Below are positions 44,675 to 54,136 of a DNA stretch of 64,000 bases, piece by piece. Positions within the stretch are counted from its first letter, which is position 1. Every line of letters starts with the position of its first letter. A program made the position numbers and the translations under genes. This stretch comes from Io17-Chloro-G2 sp034420695 (GTDB lineage: Bacteria; Chloroflexota; Dehalococcoidia; Lucifugimonadales; UBA3495): NCBI GenBank assembly GCA_034420695.1, contig DAOULB010000002.1, positions 152,702 to 216,701 on the forward strand. The letters run 5' to 3'. The notes below the pieces were generated by a model. It did not search any database and had not been told where the DNA came from. It worked only from the letters and a program-made list of their open reading frames with translations.

Positions 44675-45303
44675 TCGGGAACGGCGGGGCTTTCCTTCGG
44701 AGACGGGACTGATGTAGCCGGACTACTGTCCACCAGTTCCATGAAGAACCGGTGGAACCTGGGGTCGGAGGTCAATTCGGGATGGAACGACGAAGCCAGC
44801 AGGTTGCCATCGCGGACCGCTACTGCCTGGCCGTCGGGAAGAGAGGCGAGGACCTCCACTGCAGGCCCGGTTCTGATGATGCCGGGGGCGCGTATAAAAA
44901 TCCCGCGGAAGGGTGAAGGGTCCAAGACGGAGATTTCCAAGTCCTGCTCGAAGCTGTCCACCTGGCGGCCAAAGGAGTTGCGCCTTACCCCAATGTCCAT
45001 CAGGCCCAGTGGCACCGGGTCCTCTTCGGTAATCTCCCGGGCCAGCATTATCATCCCGGCGCAGGTGCCCCAGATGCACTTGCCCGCCTCGGCCATTTGC
45101 CGGACGGGTTCCCGCAGATGGTAGATGGACATCAAGCGGCTCAGCGTGGTGCTTTCTCCACCGGGGATTATCAACCCCCTCAAGCCTTGCAACTGGTGGG
45201 GCAACCGCACCTCTTGGCTCTCCACTCCCAGCTTGCGAAGCACCGCCTTATGTTCTGCGAAGTCCCCTTGTACCGCTAATACACCGACTCTTGGTTCGGT
45301 CAG
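44671..45303 (-). CDS. pdxT: Pyridoxal 5'-phosphate synthase glutaminase subunit, CTG start
   Basis: PdxT releases ammonia from glutamine for PdxS. The first standard start codon (GTG, 45243) would give a protein lacking the conserved N-terminus. Upstream in the same frame the sequence encodes EPRVGVLAVQGDFAEHKAV, the family's first strand and QGDxxEH element, and an in-frame stop lies just before it. The only plausible start is CTG at 45303 with AGGAG nine bases upstream, giving 210 residues. This puts the nucleophile of WGTCAGM at Cys81, close to the known position; SSFHPEL supplies His and Glu. It is 64 bases after pdxS. Confidence 0.88.
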   Translation of the reverse strand: MTEPRVGVLAVQGDFAEHKAVLRKLGVESQEVRLPHQLQGLRGLIIPGGESTTLSRLMSIYHLREPVRQMAEAGKCIWGTCAGMIMLAREITEEDPVPLGLMDIGVRRNSFGRQVDSFEQDLEISVLDPSPFRGIFIRAPGIIRTGPAVEVLASLPDGQAVAVRDGNLLASSFHPELTSDPRFHRFFMELVDSSPATSVPSPKESPAVPE

Positions 45304-45367
45304 TTGTATCCGCTCCTGTCAGGAGTTTATGAATATGGCTGGAATCGACGGCTCTTGGGCCGGTGGC

Positions 45368-46258
45368 CTACTTGCTCCTGGGCGCCAGTAGCTGTTCGGC
45401 CGGAATGGACTTGGCGCTAATACCCACCATCGGCTCTCCCAAGTCCTTGGAAACATCGGCCAGAATCTTGGGGTCCCTGTAGTGCGTGACCGCTTGGACT
45501 ATGGAATGGCCCCGCTGTGCCGGGTCTCCGGACTTGAAGATACCCGACCCGACAAAAACGCCGTCGGCCCCAAGTTGCATCATCAGGGCCGCATCAGCCG
45601 GAGTTGCCACTCCGCCGGCGGCGAAATTGACCACCGGCAGGCGGCCCATCTCCTTGGTCTTCAGCAAAAGTTCCAAGCTGACTCCCAAGTCCCGCGCCTC
45701 GACCACCAGTTCGTCTTCGGGCATATTCTGCAGCTTGCGAATGGAGTCCTGTACCGACCGCATGTGCCGTACCGCTTCCACCACGTCGCCGGTGCCCGCT
45801 TCGCCCTTGGTGCGGATCATCGTTGCTCCCTCGGAGATGCGCCGCAGGGCTTCACCCAAGTCGCGGCAACCGCAAACAAAAGGAACGGTGAAGTCGTGCT
45901 TCCAGACATGGTGTAATTCGTCGGCAGGAGTCAGCACCTCCGACTCGTCGATGTAGTCGACCCCGATGGCTTCCAGAATCTGGGCTTCCACGAAGTGGCC
46001 GATGCGCACCTTGGCCATCACCGGGATGCTGACCGCATCCATGATCGAACAGATAATGCCGGGGTCGGTCATACGGGCTACGCCGCCGTCGGCGCGTATG
46101 TCCGCCGGCACCCGCTCCAAGGCCATCACCGCCACAGCTCCCGCCTCTTCCGCTATCCTGGCCTGGTCGGGAGTGACCACATCCATGATTACTCCACCCT
46201 TCAGCATTTGGGCGTGGCCTTCTTTGACTGTGGAAGTGCCGGTCAGGACGTCCACCAT
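45368..46258 (-). CDS. pdxS: Pyridoxal 5'-phosphate synthase subunit PdxS
   Basis: PdxS is the (beta-alpha)8 lyase that makes PLP from ribose 5-phosphate, glyceraldehyde 3-phosphate and ammonia. The 296-residue product shows KGGVIMDVVTPDQARIAEEA, MALERVPADIR, the active lysine in AKVRIGHFVEAQ, FVCGCRDLGEALRRI and RTKGEAGTGD. The ATG at 46258 has GGAGG nine bases upstream and matches the family start; a further frame extension to 46297 is unneeded. It leads the operon pdxS-pdxT-GNAT-R3H ATPase-tmk. Confidence 0.97.
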   Translation of the reverse strand: MVDVLTGTSTVKEGHAQMLKGGVIMDVVTPDQARIAEEAGAVAVMALERVPADIRADGGVARMTDPGIICSIMDAVSIPVMAKVRIGHFVEAQILEAIGVDYIDESEVLTPADELHHVWKHDFTVPFVCGCRDLGEALRRISEGATMIRTKGEAGTGDVVEAVRHMRSVQDSIRKLQNMPEDELVVEARDLGVSLELLLKTKEMGRLPVVNFAAGGVATPADAALMMQLGADGVFVGSGIFKSGDPAQRGHSIVQAVTHYRDPKILADVSKDLGEPMVGISAKSIPAEQLLAPRSK

Positions 46259-46381
46259 GGCTGAAATCCTCCATGCGGAATGGGTTGCTCTCGTCACCCA
46301 TTATACGACGCTGCCCAGTTGGTTATCAATTGACTGCTCCGGGCCAAGCTTGGCAGGGACTTTCAAGACGGCAAAAGAAAA

Positions 46382-46404
46382 AGACCCGGTCTCAAACCGG
46401 GTCT
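46382..46404 (-). terminator. Rho-independent terminator of the tRNA pair
   Basis: On the minus strand, AGACCCGGT and ACCGGGTCT form a 9-bp stem around TTGAG, followed by TTTTCTTTT. It lies 16 bases after the tRNA-Gly 3' end and insulates the pdxS operon. Confidence 0.88.
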
Positions 46405-46420
46405 CTTCGGGATGTTCACT

Positions 46421-46495
<75 letters not shown>

Positions 46496-46524
46496 CCGTG
46501 TGTTTGTTCGGCCCTGCGGGGCGG

Positions 46525-46600
46525 TGGTGCCGAGGGACAGAATCGAACTGTCGACACCGGCATTTTCAGTGCCGTGCTCTACCAACTGAGCTACCTCGGC
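46525..46600 (-). tRNA. tRNA-Phe(GAA)
   Basis: The minus strand folds as a cloverleaf: acceptor GCCGAGG/CCTCGGC, D arm GCTC-AGTTGGTAGA-GC, anticodon stem CGGCA/TGCCG with loop CTGAAAA (anticodon GAA), T arm with GTTCGATTC, discriminator A and encoded CCA. It is 29 bases upstream of tRNA-Gly in one transcript. Confidence 0.95.
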
Positions 46601-46610
46601 AGGGGATTTA

Positions 46611-46640
46611 ATCTTACGGCTGGCCCCGGAACGCTGTCAA
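46611..46640 (-). promoter_or_regulatory. Promoter of the tRNA-Phe/tRNA-Gly unit
   Basis: On the minus strand a perfect TTGACA (46640-46635) and TAAGAT (46616-46611) are 18 bases apart, placing the transcription start close to the tRNA-Phe 5' end at 46600. Confidence 0.7.
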
Positions 46641-46654
46641 GACGAGGGCCGCGG

Positions 46655-48931
46655 TTAGGCAACCCCCGCCTTGAAGGCCTGCCGGTTGCGAAACAGGGCC
46701 GGTTCGACGTAGGCGCTGGGGGATGATAGGGCCTCCTCGATAATCTGCAGCACCGCCTGCACCGCCGGGTCCTTCATCAAGTTGTCCCGCTTTTCCTGGC
46801 TGTCGGTCATGGCCCAATGGTCTGGGTTGTCTGCGTTCTGACGGTCCACTATGGCGGCGGCTTCCCGGATGGCCGACTCTATCTCTTCTTGCGTAACCAC
46901 CCCGTGCAGCTTCCAGTTGGCGATTAGGGCGCTGTCTATTCGCTCGGTGGCCCGGTCCTTCATCTCTTCAATCTGGTCGAAGTTGAGCACCCCGGTGCAG
47001 CCGATTCCCCGGTGCACCCAAGGGGCCACGTAGGCCATCATGCTGTGGACGTAACGCAGCAGGTAGCCTTGTCGGGCGCCGGATTCTTCCAACTTGGCCC
47101 CTTCCAGCAGCGGGAATGTAAGCAACCCTTGCCGGGTGATGTCTTTGGGCGGCGAGTCTTCCATGGTGCGTTGTACTTGATCGACGTCGATGATGTGGTA
47201 GTGCATTGAATGTATATCGCTGGGATAGGGAGCGGGCACCCAGGCAGTGTTGCCCCCGCTGCGGGGATGGTCTATCTTCCGCTCCAGCATCTCCGCCATC
47301 GCCCGGTTCCTCACCTGCATCCCTTTGCCAATCTTGCCGCTCTTGTGCACCCCGGCTTGGATACCCACGTCCACGTTGTGCAGCTCGTAGCTGGTGTTGA
47401 AGGTCTTTTGGGTGAGATCGTCCCGCAGGTCCACGGGGCCTGCCTGCATCTGCACCCGTATCTGTGAGCCGGTGCGGTCAAGGAAGCCGGTGTTGGTGAA
47501 AAAGGTGCGGCTCTGGGATGCCCTGAGTGACTCCGTCAATTGCAGGGTCATGCCCAGTTCTTCGTTCATGATGCCGATCAATATCGTCCCGGCAGCCAGG
47601 CCCAAGGCCGACTCCACGGCTTCAAAGAAGCGCACCTGCTCTGCCACCTCTTCTGAGGTCTGCAGCTTGGGCGTCACTTGATAGACGTAGCCCAGTTTGC
47701 TGTTTGGTCCCCTCCGGGGCATTGCGCCTTCGCCATTCCCCGGTGAACGCTCCTCGCCGTCGGAGCCCCTGTCGTGAAAGGAGGCAATGAGGGTAGTCAG
47801 GAACACCCCCAGAGTTCTTTCAGGGATGTCCCGCCCGTCCAGCCGTACCATGCCGGTGTACATATGCAGGGACACGTTCCGCACCGACATAAGGCTGGTG
47901 CCCTTCAGGGTGATTGAATTCTCCGCCGGGTCAAGGCAGGTCTTGTCGGAATTGAGGGTCTTGATATTGCCCCGCGAGCCATGTGCCTGGAGGTCTCCCT
48001 TCATCAACCCCAAGTAATTTCTCAGCCCCACAACCATGTCCTCGGCATCTACGATGGCCACAGCGTCCTCAAAGTCCACGATATTGGTGATGGCAGACTC
48101 GACGATCAGGTCCTTGAACTGCCCGTTGCCCGGGTCAACCCGGCCCCCTTCGTACAACTGGAACTGGATTCTCAACCCGTTGTTCTGGAGTAGAAACTCG
48201 GTCAACTCCCCATCTTGGCTGCGGTTGAAGCCGGCGAACTTATCCGATTCCAGCAGGCCGAAAGCCGCTCCGGATGCGTTTACCCCCTTCAGTTCGTAGT
48301 TTCCCTGGTTGTTCTGCTCCACTCTGTAGCCGGTAAAATCTTCGAATGTTGCGCCGCCCTCCCACCGGGCAACGTGCTGTTCCAGGAAGGCATTGGTTTC
48401 CTCAACCACCATTCTGAGCCGGGCGGGCCGCTGCGCCTCCCGGTCTATTTCCGGGTGTATGTCGCTCAGGAAGTAGGCGTCGTACAAACTACCCCAGCGG
48501 GCGTTGGCCCCCCCAACCGCCATGCTGGCATTGGTGACGGGGGTCACTAGCTCGGGGCCGTTCTGGTCCATTTCGGCGTCGAGCTTGGGCGTGGTCATGG
48601 TAAAGCCCCCGTCCTGCCGGGGTAGCAGGTAGCCAATTTCAACTAGGAATCTCTCCAAGTCCAGTGCATCTTGCGGTGCCGAATCTCCGGATGGCCGCCA
48701 ACCGGCGGCCCGTTTGCTGACGAAGTATTCGTCTATCCGCGCTTGGACCTGGGTGCGCCGCTCCAGAAGCTCCCGGTTGCGGGGTTCGAACTCTTCCACC
48801 AGCCGGCCCAGCGTCTTGAACACTTGCTCGGGACTCCAATCCGAACCGGGCAGTACCTCGTCTCTGACGAATTCGAATAGAACGTCGGCAACCTGGAGAG
48901 TTGCGCCGGACTCAAGGGTAATTGCAGCCAT
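46655..48931 (-). CDS. glcB: Malate synthase G
   Basis: Malate synthase G joins glyoxylate and acetyl-CoA to malate. The 758-residue length is that of the monomeric G form. Typical segments are NARWGSLYDAYFLSDI, EDAVAIVDAEDMVVGLRNYLG-type sequence in the middle, MSVRNVSLHMYTGMV, GIMNEELGMTLQL and GGNTAWVPAPYPSDIHSMHY. The catalytic Arg and Asp were not individually confirmed. The ATG at 48931 has GGGAG seven bases upstream. No isocitrate lyase is nearby, so glyoxylate may come from glycolate or elsewhere. Confidence 0.95.
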   Translation of the reverse strand: MAAITLESGATLQVADVLFEFVRDEVLPGSDWSPEQVFKTLGRLVEEFEPRNRELLERRTQVQARIDEYFVSKRAAGWRPSGDSAPQDALDLERFLVEIGYLLPRQDGGFTMTTPKLDAEMDQNGPELVTPVTNASMAVGGANARWGSLYDAYFLSDIHPEIDREAQRPARLRMVVEETNAFLEQHVARWEGGATFEDFTGYRVEQNNQGNYELKGVNASGAAFGLLESDKFAGFNRSQDGELTEFLLQNNGLRIQFQLYEGGRVDPGNGQFKDLIVESAITNIVDFEDAVAIVDAEDMVVGLRNYLGLMKGDLQAHGSRGNIKTLNSDKTCLDPAENSITLKGTSLMSVRNVSLHMYTGMVRLDGRDIPERTLGVFLTTLIASFHDRGSDGEERSPGNGEGAMPRRGPNSKLGYVYQVTPKLQTSEEVAEQVRFFEAVESALGLAAGTILIGIMNEELGMTLQLTESLRASQSRTFFTNTGFLDRTGSQIRVQMQAGPVDLRDDLTQKTFNTSYELHNVDVGIQAGVHKSGKIGKGMQVRNRAMAEMLERKIDHPRSGGNTAWVPAPYPSDIHSMHYHIIDVDQVQRTMEDSPPKDITRQGLLTFPLLEGAKLEESGARQGYLLRYVHSMMAYVAPWVHRGIGCTGVLNFDQIEEMKDRATERIDSALIANWKLHGVVTQEEIESAIREAAAIVDRQNADNPDHWAMTDSQEKRDNLMKDPAVQAVLQIIEEALSSPSAYVEPALFRNRQAFKAGVA

Positions 48932-49153
48932 TCCATCGCTCCCATGAGGCTCAAGACGGGTGTCCTGCCAGCCCGAATGTCAACGGGCCAAACCATAACA
49001 TAGGACAGGTCGAGTGGGTAGCTCCCGCTGTACCCTGCCGCCGTCACGGGCTATAATCCCTTGGTGCGTTCCCAGACAGGCCCGGGGCGCCGGCCCGGGT
49101 AGTGGAGATAGCCCCCCGTGTAACGGGCGGCGCCGTCCGAAGGGAGAAGAGAG

Positions 49154-49603
49154 ATGCCAGACCGTAAGTTCACTTCATGGGTACACGGGTCCAGCATGCA
49201 GATCGAATACGCAGCCCGGATAACCTCGGTGCGCCACTGCGGGCCTTTCGTCCGCATTGAAGGCGCCAGAGGACAAAACACCTGGGTGCATTTCCCCATC
49301 CCTACTCCCGCCGTGGTCGATGGGGCTAGGATGCAGGTTGATTCGGCAATGGTGTCGTTCCGCACCCGTGCCAATGCAGTTGTCCACGAGGTGATCGTTT
49401 ACGACGGAGAAAAGCGGATTGCCGAGCACATGGACCTGAATATGCGGGAAGACCACCTTGACGCCCGGTTCGATGTCCCCGGCTCGCCGGAGGTGAACCA
49501 GGGGATCAACATCACAGTGGGGGTCACCTTCGACAGCAGCGCTCCCGACGTTCGGTCCATGCAGGTGGAGATAGTCGGGGCTGGAATCGAGTTCAGCGGT
49601 TAA
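49154..49603 (+). CDS. DUF6623-like beta-rich protein
   Basis: A 149-residue, probably all-beta protein without signal peptide. The pattern SWVHGSSMQIEY, GPFVRIEG, WVHFPIPTPAVVDGARMQ, then EVIVYDGEKRIA and FDVPGSPEVNQGINITVGV resembles uncharacterised bacterial proteins I associate with DUF6623. No catalytic residues stand out. A GGGAGAAGAGAG purine run precedes the ATG. It is divergent from glcB and 59 bases before the aldehyde dehydrogenase gene. Confidence 0.65.
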   Translation: MPDRKFTSWVHGSSMQIEYAARITSVRHCGPFVRIEGARGQNTWVHFPIPTPAVVDGARMQVDSAMVSFRTRANAVVHEVIVYDGEKRIAEHMDLNMREDHLDARFDVPGSPEVNQGINITVGVTFDSSAPDVRSMQVEIVGAGIEFSG

Positions 49604-49662
49604 ATACCGGCCAGTCTGGAGCGGCGGGGCTGGGCCCTGTCAACAAGCAGAGGAGACGGCAG

Positions 49663-51174
49663 ATGACTAGCAACCCAGGGGCATCGGGCGGTGTTCCCGT
49701 GTACGAGAATTACATCGGCGGTCAATGGGTTCCTACCGGGACCGGCCGCACCTACCCGGTCAATAACCCCGCTAGGAAATCCGAAGTGCTCGGTGAGTTC
49801 CAGACCTCCAATGTGGATGATGCCCTGGCAGCGGTTGAGGCTGCCCGTAGCGCCCTGCCCGCCTGGGGCGGCATGCCGGCCCCGGTGCGTGCCGGTTTCC
49901 TTTTCCGCGCCTTGGAGATAATGCGTGAACGGGCAGACGACATAGCCCAAACCATCACCATGGAAGAGGGCAAACCCATCGCCGACGCCCAAGGCGAAGT
50001 CAAGAGGGCTATGAACATCATCGAATATGCCGCCGGGGAAGGCCGGCGCATGTTCGGCTACACCACGCCCTCGGAGTTGCCCAACACGGTTGCTTATACG
50101 GTGCGCCGGCCCCTGGGGGTAGTGGCCATCATTACCCCTTGGAACTTCCCCATCGCCATTCCGGCTTGGAAGATCGCCCCGGCGCTGATTTGCGGCAACA
50201 CCCTGGTGTTCAAGCCGGCATCCGGCACTCCCCTCAGCGCGGTCAAGCTGGTGCAGGTGTTCGAGGACGCCGGTCTGCCTCCCGGGGTATTAAACCTGAT
50301 TACCGGACCTGGCGGCTCGGTCGGCAACGCCTTGGTGGAGAGTCCCGACGTTAAGGCCATCTCCTTCACCGGTTCCACCGGCATCGGCACCGATATCTAC
50401 GCCGAAGGCGCCCGCCGCTTGAAGAAGGTGCAGTGTGAAATGGGCGGCAAGAACGCCGTAATTCTGCTGGCCGACGCCGACATGGACAAAGCCATGGGCG
50501 GAATAGTCCAAGGGGCCTTTGGTTCCACGGGACAACGATGTACTGCCACCAGCAGGGTAATTGTGGAGGACTCGGCCTACGACCAGTTCCTGGAGGAATT
50601 GATCGACCGGGCCAGCAAGCTGAAGATTGGAGACGGGCTGGACCCCAGCGTGGACTTGGCCCCGCTATCCAGCCAGTCCCAGATGGACACGGTCCTGGAA
50701 TACATCGGCATTGGCACGGAAGAAGGGGCGAGGCTGGCCTATGGCGGCCGGGCAGTGACCGGGGGAGATTACGACCAAGGCTATTACGTGGAACCCACTA
50801 TATTCACCGATGTGAAGCCAGGCATGCGCATTGCTCAAGAGGAGATTTTCGGTCCGGTCCTGACCGTGTTCCGGGCTTCGGGGTTGGAAGAGGCCATCGA
50901 GATTTCCAACAGCGTAGAATTCGGCCTTTCGTCGTCGGTTTACACTAAGGACCTTACCCAAGCCTTCCAGTACATCGACACCGTGGAATCCGGCATGGTC
51001 CACGTCAATGCTCCAACCCTGGGGGGCGAGGTGCACCTGCCCTTTGGCGGCCTGAAGTCTTCAGGTGTCGGCCAGCGGGAGCAGGGGGTGGAAGCCGTGG
51101 ACTTCTTCAGTGAGGTTATCACGGTCTACATCGACCACGCCCAAGACACCCGGCAGCAAGCCCGGTTCATCTAG
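49663..51174 (+). CDS. NAD(P)-dependent aldehyde dehydrogenase
   Basis: A 503-residue aldehyde dehydrogenase. Family features are IITPWNFPIAIPAWK and FKPASGTPLSA, the cofactor loop FTGSTGIG, the general base in CEMGGKNAV (Glu259) and the nucleophile in GSTGQRCTATSR (Cys293). The sequence resembles enzymes for alpha-ketoglutaric semialdehyde or related semialdehydes, but substrate cannot be fixed from sequence. The ATG has GGAG eight bases upstream. The next gene starts 11 bases after its stop. Confidence 0.88.
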   Translation: MTSNPGASGGVPVYENYIGGQWVPTGTGRTYPVNNPARKSEVLGEFQTSNVDDALAAVEAARSALPAWGGMPAPVRAGFLFRALEIMRERADDIAQTITMEEGKPIADAQGEVKRAMNIIEYAAGEGRRMFGYTTPSELPNTVAYTVRRPLGVVAIITPWNFPIAIPAWKIAPALICGNTLVFKPASGTPLSAVKLVQVFEDAGLPPGVLNLITGPGGSVGNALVESPDVKAISFTGSTGIGTDIYAEGARRLKKVQCEMGGKNAVILLADADMDKAMGGIVQGAFGSTGQRCTATSRVIVEDSAYDQFLEELIDRASKLKIGDGLDPSVDLAPLSSQSQMDTVLEYIGIGTEEGARLAYGGRAVTGGDYDQGYYVEPTIFTDVKPGMRIAQEEIFGPVLTVFRASGLEEAIEISNSVEFGLSSSVYTKDLTQAFQYIDTVESGMVHVNAPTLGGEVHLPFGGLKSSGVGQREQGVEAVDFFSEVITVYIDHAQDTRQQARFI

Positions 51175-51185
51175 TAAGGGCCTGC

Positions 51186-52085
51186 GTGACCTTCGGGACC
51201 TCCCCAAGACCTGACGTTTTGACCGGAAACAAGAACAACTTTCAGGCCCAGGACATGGCCCTGCTAATCGACCGCAAGGGTCGTCGATATCTCCAGACGC
51301 TGGAAGACGAGCAGGTGTTCCATTCCCACTTGGGCCGGCTGTACCACGACCAGTTGATAGGCAATCCGGTGGGTGACTGGCACCGTACCGACAAGGGCCA
51401 CGTGCTTCTGGCGGTCCGGCCCACCATGGGAGACTACGTCCTGGAGATGCCCAGGGGCCCCCAGGTCATTTACCCCAAGGACCTCGGCAACATCATCACA
51501 TTCGCCGATGTATTCCCTGGGGCTACCGTGGTGGAAGGAGGTCTCGGTTCCGGAGCGTTGACCTCGGCGTTGCTCCGGGCGGTGGGGACCTCCGGCCGGG
51601 TCATCACCTATGAGATAGACGAGAAGGTGATTCCCAGGGCCCGCCGCAATATCGAAAAGCTGGCGCCGGAGACGTCCAACTTCTCCGTGAAAGTAGGCGA
51701 CATTTACCAGGGCATCTCGGAGCGGGACGTTGACCGGGTAGTGCTGGACGTTCCTGAGCCTTGGCAGGCCGTGAGCGCTGTCGGGGACGCCCTGGTGATG
51801 GGCGGCATTGTTTTAAGCTTCCTGCCCACCATCCTGCAGGTCAACCAGTTGGTGGAAGAGTTGAAAGGAGACGGGCGTTTTCAGCTCATCGAGTCCTTGG
51901 AGACCCTGCTGCGCCCCTGGCATCTCAAGGAGCGGAGCGTCCGTCCGGTGCACCGTATGGTGGCCCACAGCGGCTTCCTCACCACGGCGGTCCGTTGCCT
52001 GCCACGGAACGGTGGGCCAGCCAGGGAATCCCGGGAGGAGGCGGATGGCGGGGGGCCGGTCGAAGGTGAGGCGCCCTCGGAGTAG
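51186..52085 (+). CDS. trmI: tRNA (adenine-58-N1)-methyltransferase TrmI-like
   Basis: TrmI methylates N1 of A58 in the T loop of tRNA. The 299-residue product starts with a small beta domain (NNFQAQDMALLIDRKGRRYL and RPTMGDYVLEMPRG), then a Rossmann domain: QVIYPKDLGNIITFADVFPG, motif I VVEGGLGSGALT, VITYEIDEKVIPRARRN and VVLDVPEPW, a family signature. The GTG at 51186 keeps the N-terminal domain; an ATG at 51255 would cut into it. The last 30 residues are low complexity. Confidence 0.9.
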   Translation: MTFGTSPRPDVLTGNKNNFQAQDMALLIDRKGRRYLQTLEDEQVFHSHLGRLYHDQLIGNPVGDWHRTDKGHVLLAVRPTMGDYVLEMPRGPQVIYPKDLGNIITFADVFPGATVVEGGLGSGALTSALLRAVGTSGRVITYEIDEKVIPRARRNIEKLAPETSNFSVKVGDIYQGISERDVDRVVLDVPEPWQAVSAVGDALVMGGIVLSFLPTILQVNQLVEELKGDGRFQLIESLETLLRPWHLKERSVRPVHRMVAHSGFLTTAVRCLPRNGGPARESREEADGGGPVEGEAPSE

Positions 52086-52151
52086 TACACTTTAATCGGA
52101 CTACTGGGAGGAAGGCTGAACTCTTGGAAACCGTCTATTGGAGTGGCTGCA

Positions 52152-52730
52152 TTGAACGTTATGGAGCGGAGCGAGACCATAGGGTTCCTTAATAACCACG
52201 TTAAGACCGACATGCTGATGAAGCACCTGCTATCCGTCGAAGCCTCGATGCGGGGATATGCCAGGCAGTTCGGTGAAGATGAACACCGCTGGGGAATCGC
52301 CGGACTATTGCACGACTTCGATTGGGAAATATGCCCTACTCCCGAAAGTCACCCGGAGTACGGAGCACAACTATTGAGAGATCAAGGTTACCCCGGCGAC
52401 ATAGTCCGGGCGGTGTTGACCCACGGAGACCACACCGACATGAAGAGAGAGTCGCTGATGGAGCGGACCCTCTTTGCCGTGGATGAACTATCGGGCTTCG
52501 TCAGGGCTGTGGCCTTGGTGCGCCCGACCAAATGTCTGGACGAAGTTACACCCCGGTCGATCAAGCGAAAGATGCGCGACAAAGGATTTGCCCAAGCCGT
52601 CAACCGGGATGATTTGGTGCGGGGGGCGGCGGAGCTGGGGGTGGACTTCGACGAACACATCGCCTTCGTGGTTGAGAGCATGAAGCCGGTATCAGAACAG
52701 ATTGGGCTGGTCCCTCCCGGCGGCCCATAG
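52152..52730 (+). CDS. HD-domain protein
   Basis: A 192-residue HD-superfamily protein, probably a metal-dependent phosphohydrolase. The motif appears as GIAGLLHDFDWE; the earlier His in MKHLLSVEASM and the later THGDHTD supply further metal-ligand candidates. Relatives with this layout are short stand-alone proteins of unknown substrate. I favour TTG at 52152 with GGAG eight bases upstream; GTG at 52143 overlaps that site. It is in the same direction as trmI, about 65 bases away. Confidence 0.8.
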   Translation: MNVMERSETIGFLNNHVKTDMLMKHLLSVEASMRGYARQFGEDEHRWGIAGLLHDFDWEICPTPESHPEYGAQLLRDQGYPGDIVRAVLTHGDHTDMKRESLMERTLFAVDELSGFVRAVALVRPTKCLDEVTPRSIKRKMRDKGFAQAVNRDDLVRGAAELGVDFDEHIAFVVESMKPVSEQIGLVPPGGP

Positions 52731-52764
52731 GCCAACGCCTGGCCTTCCTTACGAATTTTTGCCC

Positions 52765-54006
52765 TCATGAGTCTGTCCCACCCGGCCATAGGGCGTCCAG
52801 TTCGAATCCGGTCTCGATCTCGGTGGAGGGATGCCGTCCTTTGACTTGGTCCAAGTGCCGTTCCGTCAAGAGGGGCGGGTCCAGGTCTTTAACCAAGTCT
52901 ATAGATTCGCTGTCAGCTTGGAATCCCCATAATGCACCGCTTTCCACCCCTTTGCCTTGAAGCAGGACCGCAAAGTCGCCCAGTCCTCCAGAACGCGTCA
53001 AGTCCAACAATCCTGCCCGGTTTGATTCAGCTTGACGCTGTGGGAGACCCAGAGTCCTCAATTGGCGTTGCCACAAATCCAGCCCCAGGTTCTTCAGGAA
53101 CCGCCCCTGATTGGTGAGTCCCATTGGTACAAGACCTGTTCGCCGCCCCTCCTCAATGAGCGAGGTGAAGTCCACTTGAGAGGTGATGTCCTGGGATCCA
53201 ACCCGGCGCAGGGGGGCATCGGTCTGGGTATGGCGGTAAAAAGTAGTGAGGGTACCCCGCATGCGCTTTTCCGGGGAATAAAGCTCGGGGGCTTGCCTGC
53301 CGTAGTCGATTGTTAGAACGTAGCCGGAATCAATGGAGGTCGACACGGTTTCCAACCAATCGGCTAGGCCAAGGTTTATCTCGGCAACCTGGCTTTCCTC
53401 CAGGGTTATATCCAAGTTCCGCAAACGCTGGGCTAAGGCCGGGGTGGATACCGGGCCCAATTGCTCGTTGATCTCTTGGCCATGCAGGACCACGTATATC
53501 TCCTTGAGTTCACCCTCCTCTACCTTAACTTGGTGGACCGGAAATGCGTCCAGCAACTCGTTGGACAACACACAACCGGTAATCCCTATGGGAGCCTCAT
53601 CGGAACTGACTACCTTGAAGGGCAACTCTTCCCGGGCTAGGCCCGTGGGGCTCTGCCGCTCGATCCCAAGGTAGTCCAAGGCTGTTCCAAAGCCGGCGGG
53701 CAGGTGTGCGCTGAAGGCCAACACGTCCCGGCCCAATTGCAGGTTCCCGCAACCGTGCTCCACCACGGTGAACCGACCGGGCTCTCCAAGAAGCAGCCAC
53801 ATCTGGAAGAGTTGCACCGCAATGAGTCCGCCAAAGGTGGGGTGGACCATGGGGCTGGTGTAATAGTCACCAAGGGCGCCTGCCCTGCCGGATGCCCCGG
53901 TGTAGTACCCGCCCTCCGGCCAGTAGAGGGCCAGTTCCATGAACTCGGCAAAGGTGATGGCCCCTCTTTCACCAATGCGGCGCCGTATTTCAGATTCCGC
54001 GGTCAT
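52765..54006 (-). CDS. SAM-dependent methyltransferase, MidA/NDUFAF7 family
   Basis: A 413-residue protein of the MidA/NDUFAF7 family of class I methyltransferases, which modify arginine in mitochondrial complex I and have unknown targets in bacteria. It has GAITFAEFMELALYWPEGGYY, GDYYTSPMVHPTFG, motif I VVEHGCGNLQLGRD, CVLSNELLDAFPVHQV and GYVLTIDYGRQAPELY, all in family order. The ATG at 54006 suits the family; an extension to 54030 is possible. It is convergent with the HD-domain gene. Confidence 0.88.
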   Translation of the reverse strand: MTAESEIRRRIGERGAITFAEFMELALYWPEGGYYTGASGRAGALGDYYTSPMVHPTFGGLIAVQLFQMWLLLGEPGRFTVVEHGCGNLQLGRDVLAFSAHLPAGFGTALDYLGIERQSPTGLAREELPFKVVSSDEAPIGITGCVLSNELLDAFPVHQVKVEEGELKEIYVVLHGQEINEQLGPVSTPALAQRLRNLDITLEESQVAEINLGLADWLETVSTSIDSGYVLTIDYGRQAPELYSPEKRMRGTLTTFYRHTQTDAPLRRVGSQDITSQVDFTSLIEEGRRTGLVPMGLTNQGRFLKNLGLDLWQRQLRTLGLPQRQAESNRAGLLDLTRSGGLGDFAVLLQGKGVESGALWGFQADSESIDLVKDLDPPLLTERHLDQVKGRHPSTEIETGFELDALWPGGTDS

Positions 54007-54077
54007 TGGGCGCCATTGTACGACAGGCATGGCCCATGCTGATGGGGTCCTTCGATTCCCGAAAATGGCTTCCCAAA

Positions 54078-54103
54078 GAAAAGGGGCCCGTTCAGGCCCC
54101 TTT
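54078..54103 (-). terminator. Terminator after citrate synthase
   Basis: On the minus strand AAAGGGGCC and GGCCCCTTT pair around TGAACG and run into TTCTTT. It lies 34 bases after the citrate synthase stop. Confidence 0.85.
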
Positions 54104-54136
54104 GCATGCTTCGCTGTGCCTTGTCAGATTGCGGTC

